64,000 nt of DNA from Sclerodactyla briareus (GCA_026419785.1 JAODTK010004910.1:62001-126000), one strand, 5' to 3'; numbered from the stretch's first letter, positions 35,361-47,161 are shown. Notes: a model not told the origin generated them from the letters alone. Made by a program: numbers and translations.

Positions 35361-35625
35361 GCGTGGTGATGAAATGCCTCGTATTCTGCGGGCTATTTGT
35401 CGTCTCATTACAGGGTTGTGTAAGATGTATGGTTGTTATATCCCGGAGTTACGTTGACTGGCGATGACTATGATGACTCTCACCAATCGTGGGGCACTGG
35501 CTTCCCATACATTTTTTTTTTCAAATCTCAGCGCAGCGATGTTCTGCTACTGCTATTGAACAGGACATATCTATACAGTACACAGCTGCAGTATGGCTTC
35601 TACAGATACAGATATCTTATTCTAG

Positions 35626-35822
35626 CGGAAAGCTACCCTCTGATCTGGTCGCGGACACAGGAGTGGTCTCTCGGGAATTAGAATTAATCGATATAATAAT
35701 GGGGGGACGAGTACCAGAGAGCGCACTTGAAATACCCCACAACCAGGCCATGAAACATTACCTGTTATCACGGCGGCCGCCTCGGGGAATACGTAACTTC
35801 GCGAATCACCTACTTAAGGAAA
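35626..35822 (+). CDS. Candidate internal exon, product unknown
   Basis: A good acceptor (GATATCTTATTCTAG, ending at 35625) is followed by 197 bp open in one frame and a donor-like GAAA/GTATGTAAG. The exon would encode about 65 residues, including GKLPSDLVADTGVVSRELE, IDIIMGGRVPESALEIP and LSRRPPRGIRNFANHLL. It is hydrophilic, with no membrane segment or cysteine motif. Both ends split a codon. I do not recognise the family and found no partner exon; a chance frame remains possible. Confidence 0.35.
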
Positions 35823-36079
35823 GTATGTAAGGCACAGGAGGGTAGCGCCATGCCTCGCTCGTGCGCGATACCATTAACTAGACATCGGCTGGGCCGGTTC
35901 AAACCGCCAAAGTGTAAATCCCCAGATCCGGCAAGTTATAGTGGAAAACGCTGTCGCGTTTAAACGCCGGAAAATTACGATAGAAGCTGTTTTCCTTGAG
36001 GCGAAAACAGAGTTAGTTCACAACGATCGCATTGCTCCAAAAGTGTGATATGCAGGAACAAATTGGTCGCGGCGGGTCC

Positions 36080-36415
36080 CATGGGCGGTCGGGGTAAACG
36101 AAAATGATCTTTAACGATCGCACACGCAGCGAATTTCACTCATTCGTGAATATGAATCTGTCAGTTCTTCAAAATTCCAAGATGACCACCCTAAGCAGTG
36201 TTGCGACGCCCTTTCCGACACTATCCAACAAACAGACGTTGCAAAATTTCGAAACGATCGGAGAAAGCGTTGACCCGAGATTCAATTATGGTGAACATGT
36301 GTGCTAAGTTTCAGCTCAATCGGACGGCATTTTAGAGAGTTATTGCACTGACGCGGGAGCCTTCCGGTAAACGGCGGCGATGGAGACGGCGAAATCAAAA
36401 CCATAATATACCGGA
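36080..36415 (+). mobile_element. Repeat family with GGCGGCGGAGACGGCG end, copy 1
   Basis: The 3' part reads AGTTTCAGCTCAATCGGACG, a short stretch, then AACGGCGGCGATGGAGACGG and AAACCATAATATACCGG. The same plan (AGTTTGTGTCATCGGATTAA, then CGGCGGCGGAGACGGCGG, then AAAAACCATACTATC) closes the element at 42.1-44.1 kb. Phrases such as AAGTTTCAGCTCAATCGGA are typical of long-lived invertebrate repeats. The 5' boundary is not clear. Confidence 0.45.
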
Positions 36416-36705
36416 AGTGGGTATATGAATACTATTTACTAAATTGAGTAATAATAAATATATAATGATTTTAAAGTACTGTTGCTCCTCGCGTTGCCAC
36501 GCGTTCCTGGTGAATTGAGACCAAAATGTGGAGTATGGTGTTGTAGCAAGGTTGTAGGATATACTTCGACTAGATTTCCCTTATGGAAGGCAGTGAGGAC
36601 GCCATAAAGACGTCCACATAGCATAAGCAAAATTGCATGGAAATGCGAGTCATTTCTGATTCCGAGGTCGTGGCCCACATGCGTGCAACATCGTGTCTGT
36701 CAAGC

Positions 36706-36856
36706 TACATACAAGTACAAGTACATACAAGTACAAGTTACATACAAGTACAAGTTACATACAAGTACAAGTTACATACAAGTACAAGTTACATACAAGT
36801 ACAAGCTACATACAAGTACAAGTTACATACAAGTACAAGTACATACAAGTACAAGT
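36706..36856. repeat. 17-bp minisatellite, nine units
   Basis: Nine copies of ACATACAAGTACAAGTT (the first and last slightly shorter) run nearly without change. All three plus frames stay open through it, giving TYKYKLHTSTSYIQVQV-like peptides, which are artefacts of a 17-base period. Confidence 0.97.
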
Positions 36857-37671
36857 CCTCACGTACCGTCGCCTCTCGCGGGATTGTTGGCATAATGGAA
36901 CTGCGAATTGTGTATACCATAATTAGACGACAGCAGAGTGCACCGGTATAATCCCAGATCTTACCGAGGGCGTCGTACTATTGACTGAAGATAGTTAAAC
37001 TGCTCTTAAAATTCGTGTGCACTTTCGTTAAATCCCACACCTCATTACACATCAAGAACAAGAAAAGTCTCTATTTGAAAAACACGGGATTCGCATCAAC
37101 AGAAGGAGTAAGAATAAGCAAGATCGTTTCAAAACGTGAATTGCATGCTGACAGCTTGTCGGAACCCAATTGAGGTTCTGTTACCATGGAGTGCTTTGCC
37201 AAATCCACGAATTTAGTACTTCCCTGACCCAACAATCAGAAGTGGTAATTGCAGACCGTTAGAGTATGCAAATCACGAGTCCCCAGTCGCGATTTATCAG
37301 TTTACGAATTAATTTTCTATATGTACACGAGGATAACGATTCACATCAAGCGACCTTGGATGGGCTTCGCTTCATATCCGAGGACTCCCCAAGGCACACA
37401 AGAAGTGCGAATCTTTATTGAATCGTTAAATTGTTAAAATGTTGAACACAATAGTTAATAATGTTTTCTCGATAAGTCTCCCGACAGTAGCTTTTACTTC
37501 AATGGTTCCGTTTAATAATATTGTGGATTTGTTTGTTTCTTTCTTGAACAAATTCGAAAAATAAGATAGAACCAAAAATCAAAGAATCATTTAGCAATTA
37601 ATGATAGAAGAATAAAGAATGAATGAGTGAGAGAATGAAGAATAAATAAAATAAGAAAAATGGAAATAATA
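36857..37671. other. No recognisable gene
   Basis: Short frames only. Confidence 0.35.
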
Positions 37672-37676
37672 ATACA

Positions 37677-37712
<36 letters not shown>

Positions 37713-37739
37713 AAATAAATAAATAAATAAATAAATAAA
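37672..37739. repeat. (TAAA)n microsatellite
   Basis: About seventeen TAAA units with one interruption. The Leu-Phe-Ile-Tyr minus-strand frames over it are artefacts. Confidence 0.97.
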
Positions 37740-39157
37740 AGCAGATTTGGCCGTACTTTTCGTTTTCTCTTCCTCGTATTTTCCCATTTCTAAATGTTAA
37801 AAATGTCATTGTAATTCTCGATATGGTTTTTACTCCCACCTGGTTTGCCCTCCCGTCTGTGTAACTTCACACCTTCCTGTATCCAAATGTTTTTCCTTTA
37901 TCAGTTCATGATTTGCTCAGAATGAATACATTTTTTTGAATGCTGAGACCATCCTTGACAACAGTAAACTTAAGGTAGTAAAGGGTCCTAACGAGTCATT
38001 ACAGTAAAGACGGAAGAATACATCCCCTGCAAAGAACATGGATCTCCTGGAAACTTATGGAGAGGCATTGTCGTCTTGTAACAAATGCGGAGTCATAGTG
38101 CCGTTTGATGACGACACAACGTAAGTACGTTTTCATCATGCCGTTTGACGCGCTTCTCGTAGTGGGCGGGGTCCACACCGAGCGACTCGATCCGAACTTC
38201 GCGAAACCTTTATATTGCCTATTTTCGGTGTTAGCGACTACTGTTTCTCCGGGCAATGATTCTCACAACTTGCTCACAAATATTTGTGTAAGATATGGGT
38301 CAGTAAAGTAAAAAGGGTCTTTATCGTTCGTGGACGTAATTCAGTAAATTTGGACATAATTTCCATCACAACTGGCGAGTTTGCCCAATGCAGAGTCAAC
38401 GGATTGAAAGAAATGCCCTCGTGCAATGAATTCTCGAGAACTGCATATACTTTCGGGTAGTGTTTCACATTATAACTCATGAACTTCATGTTCATTCGAA
38501 GGTTCTATTCTTTCACCGTCTGGCATGGTCTCGTCTGTCCAACGCTACGGTCAGGAGTTCAGTCATGGAGTCAGTGACAGAAGGTCCCATTGCGGCGAAT
38601 TCTGCATCAGATCCACCATTTAAAACTGATAAATTTAATTCAAGGATGCAACGCCAACTTAAACACACCAACCTTACTACACAACCATCCTCAAGAGTCG
38701 TGCTATCTTCATGCGGTCGAAGACGTTGCGAACATCAGGCAATGCATTCAAGGCTTCTGTAAATATGGGGATTTGAGTATTACGTACAAACGACAAAACG
38801 GAATGTGACAGTTACATATAATCATTTTGAAACTGATAATCTGAAACTCACTGGACCTTATCGGAAATTGAAGAGTAGCACTCTCATGACTTTCCGCGAG
38901 GTCACTTCGCTTCATGATAAAAATGCTCTCGGGAGACTACGTATGTAAGGCCTCATAACCCCTCCTATTGATACGGACATGAGTTTTCCGCTTCGGAGTG
39001 AGTCTCCCGCTAAACTTAGTAAGACTCCCAATATCTGCTGATGGATTTGAAAAACTTTTTTTTTTTGTATTCAGAAAGTCAAAAGGTTTAGTGATTCATT
39101 CACTCATGTCTTATACTCATCATAAGCTTATCTTGCGTACGAGGATTTGAGACTTAC
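37740..39157. other. No recognisable gene
   Basis: Overlapping frames on both strands near 37999-38311 and 38460-38808 have no recognised domain. Confidence 0.35.
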
Positions 39158-39184
39158 CTCTGCAGATCCCACGTGACTTTCGAC
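39158..39184 (-). CDS. Possible 27-nt microexon
   Basis: On the minus strand a good polypyrimidine acceptor (CTCATTTTTTGGGTCAG) is followed by 27 bases coding VESHVGSAE and a near-consensus donor GAG/GTAAGTC. The length is a multiple of three with no stop. Both splice sites are strong, but so short an open segment can easily arise by chance. Confidence 0.15.
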
Positions 39185-40790
39185 CTGACCCAAAAAATGA
39201 GACGGTTAAAAGACAACTGCCTGCTTGACTATAACAGATGTTATCGTGGAGAATGGAAAACTGATCTATAGTGCAATCCCATTTCAAACGATTTTCCTTT
39301 TGGGATTATTGGCCTTCAAGTTTGGATTATTATAGCCGAGAAATTGGGTAGAATCTAATTGCGTCAAAGTACGCCGAACTCCCACACCTGGACAACTCGG
39401 GAAAGTATATTTCACGCATTTCATTGTTTCATTTTTTTTAAATAGTTCAACATTTAGCAGCAAGTTCTGATTTTTTTCTCTCACCAAAGTAACCATCAAC
39501 ACCTACCAACCCACAACATCGATCCTCTCTCATAGACTGAATGCTTTTCGAATTGATGTTTGAATTTCAAAAACAAAAAACCATTTAGAGGGTTTTGCAA
39601 TATGACAAGTCATTTATTATTGTATGATGGGATGCTTTCCGATCTTGCGCAAATACATGCACAACTTCAATGGACTGTAAATCCGTAACGGAAAGTCGTA
39701 CGAATTCGGGTTTGGACTGACGAATTCAGTTTATCCTTCTTTTTTTCTTTCTCAGTTCTCTCCCCCCTCCATCGCAGCTAGATAGTGCCTTTTATAGGCG
39801 CTGTTCTTCAATGTACTCATCAAGGGATCTTACATTACAAGTATAGGCTCTATTTACCCGGGTTTTGTTGACCGTACTTTCCGAATATGCTGGACGCCAG
39901 AATTTTTATATCGATCAGACTATACATTCTTGACTAATCGTATCTATAGGAATCATTTCCCGAGCCCCTGTTGGACTCCCAGTAACTTTCATTCTTGACC
40001 AAGAACATAAGGTTCATTACGCATCATAGGAAAATAGTGATATAGGGAGCTTCATCATCCCTGCATTGTCGCTAATCGTGTTTACACTGGGATTGTCCTA
40101 AAATTTTCACTTTCCACAAATTTTCGCATTTCTCTACCTAAAATGACACCCAACAGTCTCGCCAACCAATTTGGACTTGATTAGATTCTGGAATTTCACG
40201 GAATTTACAAGGATTTGAGGCTTTACCCTTGGTGATCTTGACCTTAACAACCCAAAACATTCATATCTCATGAGGAACATGCATATCAAGTACTAAGCTT
40301 CTCACCACCGAGGAGAGATTGACTTGTCCTGTTTCCAAGCTAATTTATCCACAAATGTCAAATTGTTCCTGACAATTACCACCGATGTCTGCCAAAACCA
40401 ATTGGCGGGTTCCCGCTTCCTGTACGTATCTCCCACATCATCCGTAGAGAAAATATCATGCACGTCTTGTACTTAATTTGCCTCCTAATTATATCAGGGG
40501 GACCACTTGTGGGCCTTTAGACCTCTCTTATTACTGCCATAAGTTTATTTAGAAGAACTGGACTTGGATATATGTGCTGGTGTGCAATACCCCTTCAATA
40601 TATCACATCACTGCTTGTTTGTGAACATTTTTGGGAGGGGGGGGGGGGGGGGCGAAGCGTAACAATGTCGCAAACACTATGCAATTTTAATGTTTTGGTC
40701 TTAGTCTTTGACCTTGTTACTTGGAATAACGATTGCACTATGTGCAAGACATCTGTTAGGATACGGTCGTCTAACATCACCGGGCGCATA
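39185..40790. other. No recognisable gene; poly-G run
   Basis: A G-run lies at about 40638-40652. No domain is visible. Confidence 0.35.
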
Positions 40791-40791
40791 G

Positions 40792-41150
40792 TGGACGGTC
40801 CTGCAGTTACATGACTGTAGACAAAACATCGCCAGCCGGTATATCGGAAGAATAATTTACATTGACATATCAATGTGGCGATATATCGTTTCGATATCAA
40901 TTGCCACTGCCACTGTTACTGATGGATTAAAATTGTCCCCCTAGAAGAACGATTTCTCTTTCACTATTGTGCAGACTACGTACAGAGCTTGAGGAGGCGT
41001 TGTCCCTAAATCACCAAGGGAAAATGAACGAGGTCTGCAGTTACACGATTGTATGACAAACAATCGTCAGCCGGTATAATCGGAGATTATTTCACATTAC
41101 TATCATTGTTGATCATATACCGTACCGATATCGAATTGAACTGTATGGAT
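40792..41150 (+). repeat. Tandem duplication, period ~237 bp
   Basis: The copy from 40792 (CTGCAGTTACATGACTGTA, then CGCCAGCCGGTATATCGGA, then ATCAATTGCCACTG) is repeated from 41029 (CTGCAGTTACACGATTGTA, then CGTCAGCCGGTATAATCGGA, then ATCGAATTGAACTG). The matching parts are about 120 bp each, separated by about 115 bp of less similar sequence. Confidence 0.7.
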
Positions 41151-42125
41151 GATGTTTTTTTTTTATCCGTCAGGTCATTCGAACGCGTCGCTGTCGCTTT
41201 CTCCCTCTCGCTAATTGCTAACAGAAGACTTTGCCTCTGAAAACGGCTTAGTCTATCGACCTTATGTATATTTATAACTCCCATGAGAGTATTGGATGAC
41301 GCAAGAAGAGAACTGCTTAAGAGAACTGCTTCTGGTATCAGATTACGAATAGGCCCCTAGTATTTAACGAGAAGGTTTGATGTCCCAACCCTCCTTCCGC
41401 TGTAAAGATGTTTCGTAAAATAAAGAGTATTCCTGTTCTTTTTTTGCTTCCAAGCTATATTGTCAGCTATTTATGTCATTTTCTGAGCATCAAGTTTTTT
41501 TTTACTTTCTCGTCGTTCGACTCATCAAACCAAGTTCACTAGAAATGTCGGGCGGCGTAAAACCGCCAGACGTCTATATCCCCGCATCTCTATTTCAATA
41601 AATTTAGGGTGAACATGAACCTTGACAATATTCGATTCGTAGAAAGAAGACATTTATAGATTTTGTGAAGCGACAACGTTACAGGTTCGATATGGGTCCT
41701 TCCATGACTTGAAACCCGAAGGGGCCAACCTATGACATTATCTTTCAGGCCCAAAATCATTTTTTCACTCCATTGCTTAATCAATGTCCTAACTCGAAAA
41801 CTTTCTTGTGTCATTCTTCCAAATTCATTCTACTGATCAACAGTACCATTTTGCATTGACAATATTATATCCAACATCCCAGGTCCATACAATTGGGATA
41901 ATCCCAGGTTCATATGTGGAGGGGGAGCAGGAGCAAAGTATTAAATTGAATCAACCCCACACAAGCTTTTAATTTTGTTTTTATGATTTGATCTGATTAT
42001 TTTGTCCTAATTTCTGACGGGATTTAACAAATTCCTTCATTTAATGGTGAGTTTCAGGTTGTTAGGGCCTAAGAAGCATATAGGCCTATAATGCACTTGT
42101 TAATTTATGAGGCACCCGTACACCC
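41151..42125. other. No recognisable gene
   Basis: Short frames only. Confidence 0.35.
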
Positions 42126-42129
42126 CGGA

Positions 42130-43260
42130 CAGTTGCAACCTTAAATAAGCATCATTTATTCCAGTATTCGAGACCTTAACCACAATGACCAAGCGACAGA
42201 GGTCAAATTCGGTTCAGAGGTCACACATGGCTGTCAACAGTACTTAGTCACCATGGGTGAACATCCTGCGGCCGCGCTTCGCAGATATTCCCCCTCCGGT
42301 TATAGCCAAATACAGTTTCGACCCCTGAAGGGTGAGCCCCGGTCGAGCTGGTGACTAGTGACAGTTTTCATGAGAATTGTTACTCATCCATGGTGGATAC
42401 ACCACTCCTAGGAGCTTTTGCATTCTGATGAACAACCCCAGTGCTATTTTGCCCGAAAAAGTACTAAAATCAGTTTTTTACCCTACTACCTTTAATGACC
42501 TTCATGCCATGATGGCGGTTTTTATGAAATTGGTACATTACACTCCATGTGATCATCCACTCCTAGAACCGCATTTGCATTCTAATTAACATTTCCAATG
42601 TTATTGGCGAAAAAGGTATAATTGACCTTTGACCCCTTGTACTACCAAAGTAAGTGTCCGATCGAGCGGAGTTGTTTCCTCCATAAGCACAACAAAGACT
42701 CTGATCCCAATACTCCAAATAACCATTTCTATTTTTTTCTGCTAACTTTTAAATAAGCACATTTATTCAAGACTGTCGACCTTTGAGACCACATGACCCA
42801 CCCCGACCCAGAGGTCAAGTTGAGGGCAGAGGTCACACGCATGCGGGTCAACAATTATAAGTCACGGGCGGGGGTGGGGATGGGTGGGTTAAGGCCATCC
42901 GCTTCACGGAATATTACAAGTGGTCTCCGAGTATAAGCCAAAAAACAGTTTTTTGACCGGCGTAGAGTGACCTCGAATGACCTTTAAAAATGATTGACAG
43001 TTTTTTTTTATGAGATTTGTTACTCTCCATGTGAGACATCCACTCCTAGAAGCATTTTTGCATTCTATGAACACACACCCAGCATGCTTTTTGCCGGAAA
43101 AGACTAAAATTCATTTTGAGGACCCCTAATTGACCTTTAATGACCTTCAATGCATGGCGGTTTTTATGAAAATTGTTACACTCCATGTGATGCATCCACT
43201 CCTAGAAGCATATTGCCTTCCAATTACCTTCCAATGTTATTAGCGAAAAAAGTATTAAAT
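42130..43260 (+). repeat. Nested tandem duplication (2 x ~610 bp)
   Basis: Unit 1 starts at about 42130 (TTAAATAAGCATCATTTATTC) and unit 2 at about 42750 (TTAAATAAGCACATTTATTC). Both then carry a CAGAGGTCAA and CAGAGGTCACAC block and a GTGACAGTTTT/TTGACAGTTTT block. Within each unit a smaller ~160-bp sequence is itself doubled: a TTGTTAC or TTGGTACA start, CCATG, ATCCACTCCTAG, and ATTGGCGAAAAA or TTTTGCCGGAAAA. The four sub-copies therefore arose by two rounds of duplication. Confidence 0.85.
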
Positions 43261-44115
43261 CAATCATTTTTAACTGATCAGATGACTAATATGCAATTAG
43301 TGGGGTGTCGCACCAATTTACCCTCAGTGTCTTGATGCTATTGATAAATTTATCAAGGACTGGTTTAGTAAGGTCCTATTCACAAAGTTTCGTCACATCG
43401 TCCACAAGTTTTTCGGTTCAAAAAGTTAGAAAATAATTGCATTAATTATTCTAATTATGCTAACGAAATGTAAATTAAACACACATAATGACTTTTCAGT
43501 GATTTCAATGTTTTTACATTGAATAAAGTATCGGGAATGTTAGAAGGTCATACCTCACCAAGTTTCGTGAGAATCCAACAAAAGTTTTATAATTTGCCTA
43601 ATGCTAATGGGCCAACTAGTATGCAACTTAGTCATGAAAGATGAACCTCCAGTGACCTCGGCCACATTAGAAGATTCATCGGCCTAATTAGTTGGCCCAT
43701 TCACCAAGTTCAAAATCAAGAAGTTGAAATATCAAAATACATTAGGAATAATTAGGCTACTGGCTAAAGAAATGCAAACTTGACCGCGGGTGACCTTGAA
43801 ATTGTCGTCAGTTTTTGGCTCCAAAATCTTGTGTCCACACTAACCACAGTTCGTGTAAATCGCACAAACTTGAAAATTTTTTTTTGTGCGGAAACCTGCA
43901 AAATAGAGGGCAGCAAATATACGAATAGCCCATTTTCGAACTTATTGAGATTTTACTAATACGGACATGTGTACCAAAGTTTGTGTCATCGGATTAAAGT
44001 GTTAAAGAAGAGAGCGCTAACGCCTTAAGTTTCCAGAGGCGGCGGCCGGAGAACGGCGGGCGGCGGCGGCGGCGGAGACGGCGGGGACCCGGTCAAAAAC
44101 CATACTATCAACGAA
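43261..44115 (+). mobile_element. Repeat family with GGCGGCGGAGACGGCG end, copy 2
   Basis: AT-rich sequence with repeated AAGTTTCGTGAGAATCC- and TGACCTTGAAATTG-style phrases runs on from the nested duplication. It ends in CGGCGGCGGCGGCGGAGACG and AAAAACCATACTATC at about 44040-44110, matching the end near 36350-36410. The nested duplication is probably part of the same element, making a non-autonomous unit of about 2 kb. No open frame or terminal inverted repeat was found, so the superfamily is unknown. Confidence 0.45.
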
Positions 44116-45125
44116 ACACTATCAGTCGTTGGGGGGATATAATTACCGAGGAGTCTTCGATATAGCTGGTTTATATTGAACGTAGAAGGCTGCCTGATTT
44201 TAATTCCCAGGAAGAGTGGAAGGGAATAGCAAACCAGACGGTCAGTGGGGAGTATGCCTCCAAAGTTATTCCACAGCAAAAACCAAACGCCCGGCAAATC
44301 GGATATTAGGAAACAAGCGAGAGCAACGGCCGATCGTAGGTCTATTAATGTTGCGTTGTAAAAAATGGCCATCCAATGAGGGGGCTATTTTACATGATTA
44401 AGATCACCCAATAATTATCGATGACTATATCTGGACTTTACCTCAATCATATCAGCATTGCATTGAGTTAACGTCGAAACGTTTGTGCACGTACGTATAA
44501 TCATAAAGGATGCTAGAATAGTTCAAATACGGTTAAATCGACAAAATTGTTACTTTTGATGTAGCGTAGAATTGTACCCTGATTACACTATACTCACGAC
44601 TCGAATTTGTTTCCAACATTTACTCTTTCAATTTGAAGTCACTACCGCGCATGACAATATTGTCCCATAAATGCCGATAAAATCGAATAAATGGTAGAAG
44701 AAATCAGACAAATGGAACGGCCCGTATTAGTTGCCTTGTTTACCGAGAGTTGTGACGTCAGTACCAAGGCACGCGGTCCGTAAATTCCTTAATGAGTATT
44801 CGAGAACTAGCCCCATTTCGTTTCTTCTCTAATATTCGTTCATTTTGTAGTTCCTATAACCCATTAATATATTCATGATACGTATGCCTATGATTACCGA
44901 CTGGCACGCACTTTTTTGAAGCGTTCTCCAGTTTTGGTCTTTGGATGCTTTGCTGTTACGTAGACTGCTGTTGGCAACTGATGTTTAGCCTATTATCCAT
45001 GCTGAAAAAGTCATGCTATTGAAATCTCTGCATTAAAAAAGCACCGAAACAAATAAAGACTCGATATGTTTTTGACAATTCCCCATTTGCAAATTTTGTT
45101 CAAATAAAATTGATAAGGATTTGAG
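44116..45125. other. No recognisable gene
   Basis: Short frames only. Confidence 0.35.
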
Positions 45126-45133
45126 GCGTAGGA

Positions 45134-45218
45134 TTAGCAAAGTGGTGGTATCAGTGGCGATTATCAAGCAAACATTCCGGCAGTCCGGGTTCGAATTCGG
45201 CCGTCCTTTGACGTTTTT
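45134..45218 (+). mobile_element. tRNA-like Pol III unit (SINE head or tRNA pseudogene)
   Basis: TAGCAAAGTGG (45135-45145) fits the A-box consensus fully, and GGTTCGAATTC (45189-45199) fits the B box but for one base. The boxes are at tRNA-like spacing and a short T run follows at 45214-45218. The arms do not fold into a good tRNA. Confidence 0.5.
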
Positions 45219-45359
45219 CTTTAGGGTTCTGCCCGTGCAGTTGCGATGGGCAAGGTCAAATTAGCTTCGTTTCACCTCCTATGTGATGCCATGGATTCGT
45301 GGCATGTCTGCCTTTTTTTTGGGGGGGGGGGGTTTTGCATAGGTTTCGGTTTCCCCCCC

Positions 45360-45745
45360 CGTCCGCTGTGACCGTTACGTTGGACATAAATCTTCCGCTC
45401 TTTCAGGTTCCGAGAAGTGGTCGGATCTCGGAGTTCACTAATCGTCTTTCGTCTCGTCCTCCCTGGGTAGTTGTCCTTGAGGGGTTTGCGATGGACGCAG
45501 TCGTCTTCCTTCCATGGTCTCGCTGTAATGAAGTGGAGTGTGAATTCCTGTGGCTCGTTTCGGTATAATATTTGCAATACGTCTCGTCGGTCGGCGTGAC
45601 CAGTCACGTTACGACCAGGAGCTCTGCTCCTCCAGGTTAGGAGTGAGTGGTTCGTTCCTGGAGTCCACTGCTTATTCTTTGGGTAAAGTAACAGGGCGGT
45701 ACCCGTGAGCTTGCCCCTCGATAAGATCTTATCCCTCGTCGAAGC
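45360..45745 (+). repeat. Dispersed ~230-bp repeat, copy 3, partly tandem
   Basis: Two related halves follow one another. The first has GTTACGTTGGACAT (45374), CAGGTTCCGAGAAGTGGTCG and GAGTTCACTAATCGTC. The second has CAGTCACGTTACGACC (45602), CCAGGTTAGGAGTGAGTGG and GAGTCCACTGCTTATTC. The step between them is about 231 bp. The second half matches the inverted copy at 31870-32165 and the first matches 4050-4215. A T8/G11 run precedes it at 45313-45331. Confidence 0.75.
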
Positions 45746-45859
45746 CGGAAATTGTTGATTTATCGCCGGTGCTCATCCACTGTCAATACGAGCAGGGTTC
45801 CTCAATGAGCCTTTCTTGGCTTTATGAACCCGTAGAAATTAATCAAACAAATTAAGTCA

Positions 45860-46060
45860 AACCAGCCATTAGCTGTTGATATACAGAACCACATTCTTCA
45901 AAAGTTCGTTCCCCTCTCCCAAATGAGTTGATATTGGGAAGTACCCCACTACAGTATCATCGCTGCCTGATTTATGTATTGTACTGTTGTTCCGAAGCGT
46001 CCCAATTGGTCCTCCTGGTGGGTATGATGATCGCGACATTTGGACTTTTATCATATTATA
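45860..46060 (-). mobile_element. LINE reverse-transcriptase scrap
   Basis: The 61-codon minus-strand frame contains NNSTIHKSGSDDTVVGYF followed by GNELLKNVVLYI. This aligns to the motif-C region of Rex1/CR1-like reverse transcriptases (N-TIIKFADDTTVVGLI, then a REEV-NLV-W helix). The catalytic DD is kept, but the residues before it are changed (GS for FA). No other RT motif was found upstream, so only a short scrap remains. Confidence 0.5.
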
Positions 46061-46555
46061 TTACGTAGAACGAGCCGCAAAATAAGTTTTTTTTTTTGAA
46101 GGTCCAGAGCGCCACATAGGTTGTCGCGTAGCGCATGAGAGAGGCATTCGTCCGAAGTCGAGAATACCGCCGATTCTGCTAGAAGTGGCACTCCCTGGAA
46201 TTTTGGAGGCAGTATCAACATTATATGTATCAAGTTTCAACTGTTGTGTAAAATCAAACCTATGCTTGAGGAACTCTCATCTTCGAGCTCCCTCATTTTC
46301 CCACGTCGACAGGAGATGGGTTACAATCTATAGGTTCATTATAAGTAATGCCCGGAGCGAAGGTCGTCGATCTAAGGCAATATGAAAATTCGGACAACGA
46401 TAAGATTGAATGATTTGGGTGTAATACTTGAGAAAGGTGATATTCCTGACGTCAATTATATAACATTAGATTGACAAATGCTTGGCAAAAAAAAGACTAA
46501 TGTCTTAGATTTACTAAAGCCGATCATTCATTTAGAGGAAGCGGCCGCAATGGTC
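46061..46555. other. No recognisable gene
   Basis: Possibly the decayed upstream part of the LINE at 45860-46060, but no motif is clear. Confidence 0.3.
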
Positions 46556-46619
46556 CCTCGACGTAAGGGAGTTGTTATTTATCACAAGAAACACACAGAA
46601 GAAAGCCACGATTCCCTCC

Positions 46620-46890
46620 ACATGCTTTCGTAAGCTCTAAGTGTACAATTGGCTAGCTGTAGAAATGTGAAAGTACGGGTATGCTGTTGTAGATGAAAAG
46701 GACAGATTTGCATATAGTAACGGATGTAAGTTAATCGGCCGTACAAGGGGTCCGTGTGTGCATAATTATCACGAACACTTTGGCGGGAATGGTTAGACTG
46801 GAGAGAATCACGCTAATGTGGAAGTTTTTAAGGACTAGGTAGCCTAAGGACAGATCGGGCGTGAATCGCCGAAATACTTGGCATCCTGCG
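46620..46890. repeat. Possible dispersed repeat, partner at 35.1 kb
   Basis: Shares three ordered blocks with 35081-35360, including GTACGGGTATGC, GACAGAT-TGCA and GCGTGAATCG. Confidence 0.4.
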
Positions 46891-47126
46891 GAAATCAGTC
46901 GCCGTGATGAGTAAACAGATCGCTTCGAATGTAAATTAATGTTCTCAGAGTCATTTTCGTGGACAGGTTTTGAAAATATGAATAATGATTAATCGACTTG
47001 TGTAACACTTGTAAGGGTGATGATTGTCAGGCATATCAGCAAAGCACGATGTAGTAGAGAGGCTTTTCAAATATACACTTTTAAACTCTCTTTACGCAAT
47101 GAAATCGCCGTTAATATGATGCTGAC

Positions 47127-47130
<4 letters not shown>

Positions 47131-47161
<31 letters not shown>

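Noticed and set aside
36637-36951. Three overlapping frames coding TYKYK/HTSTS/YIQVQ repeats
   Set aside because: A 17-bp period keeps all frames open; no start, stop or splice context supports a protein.
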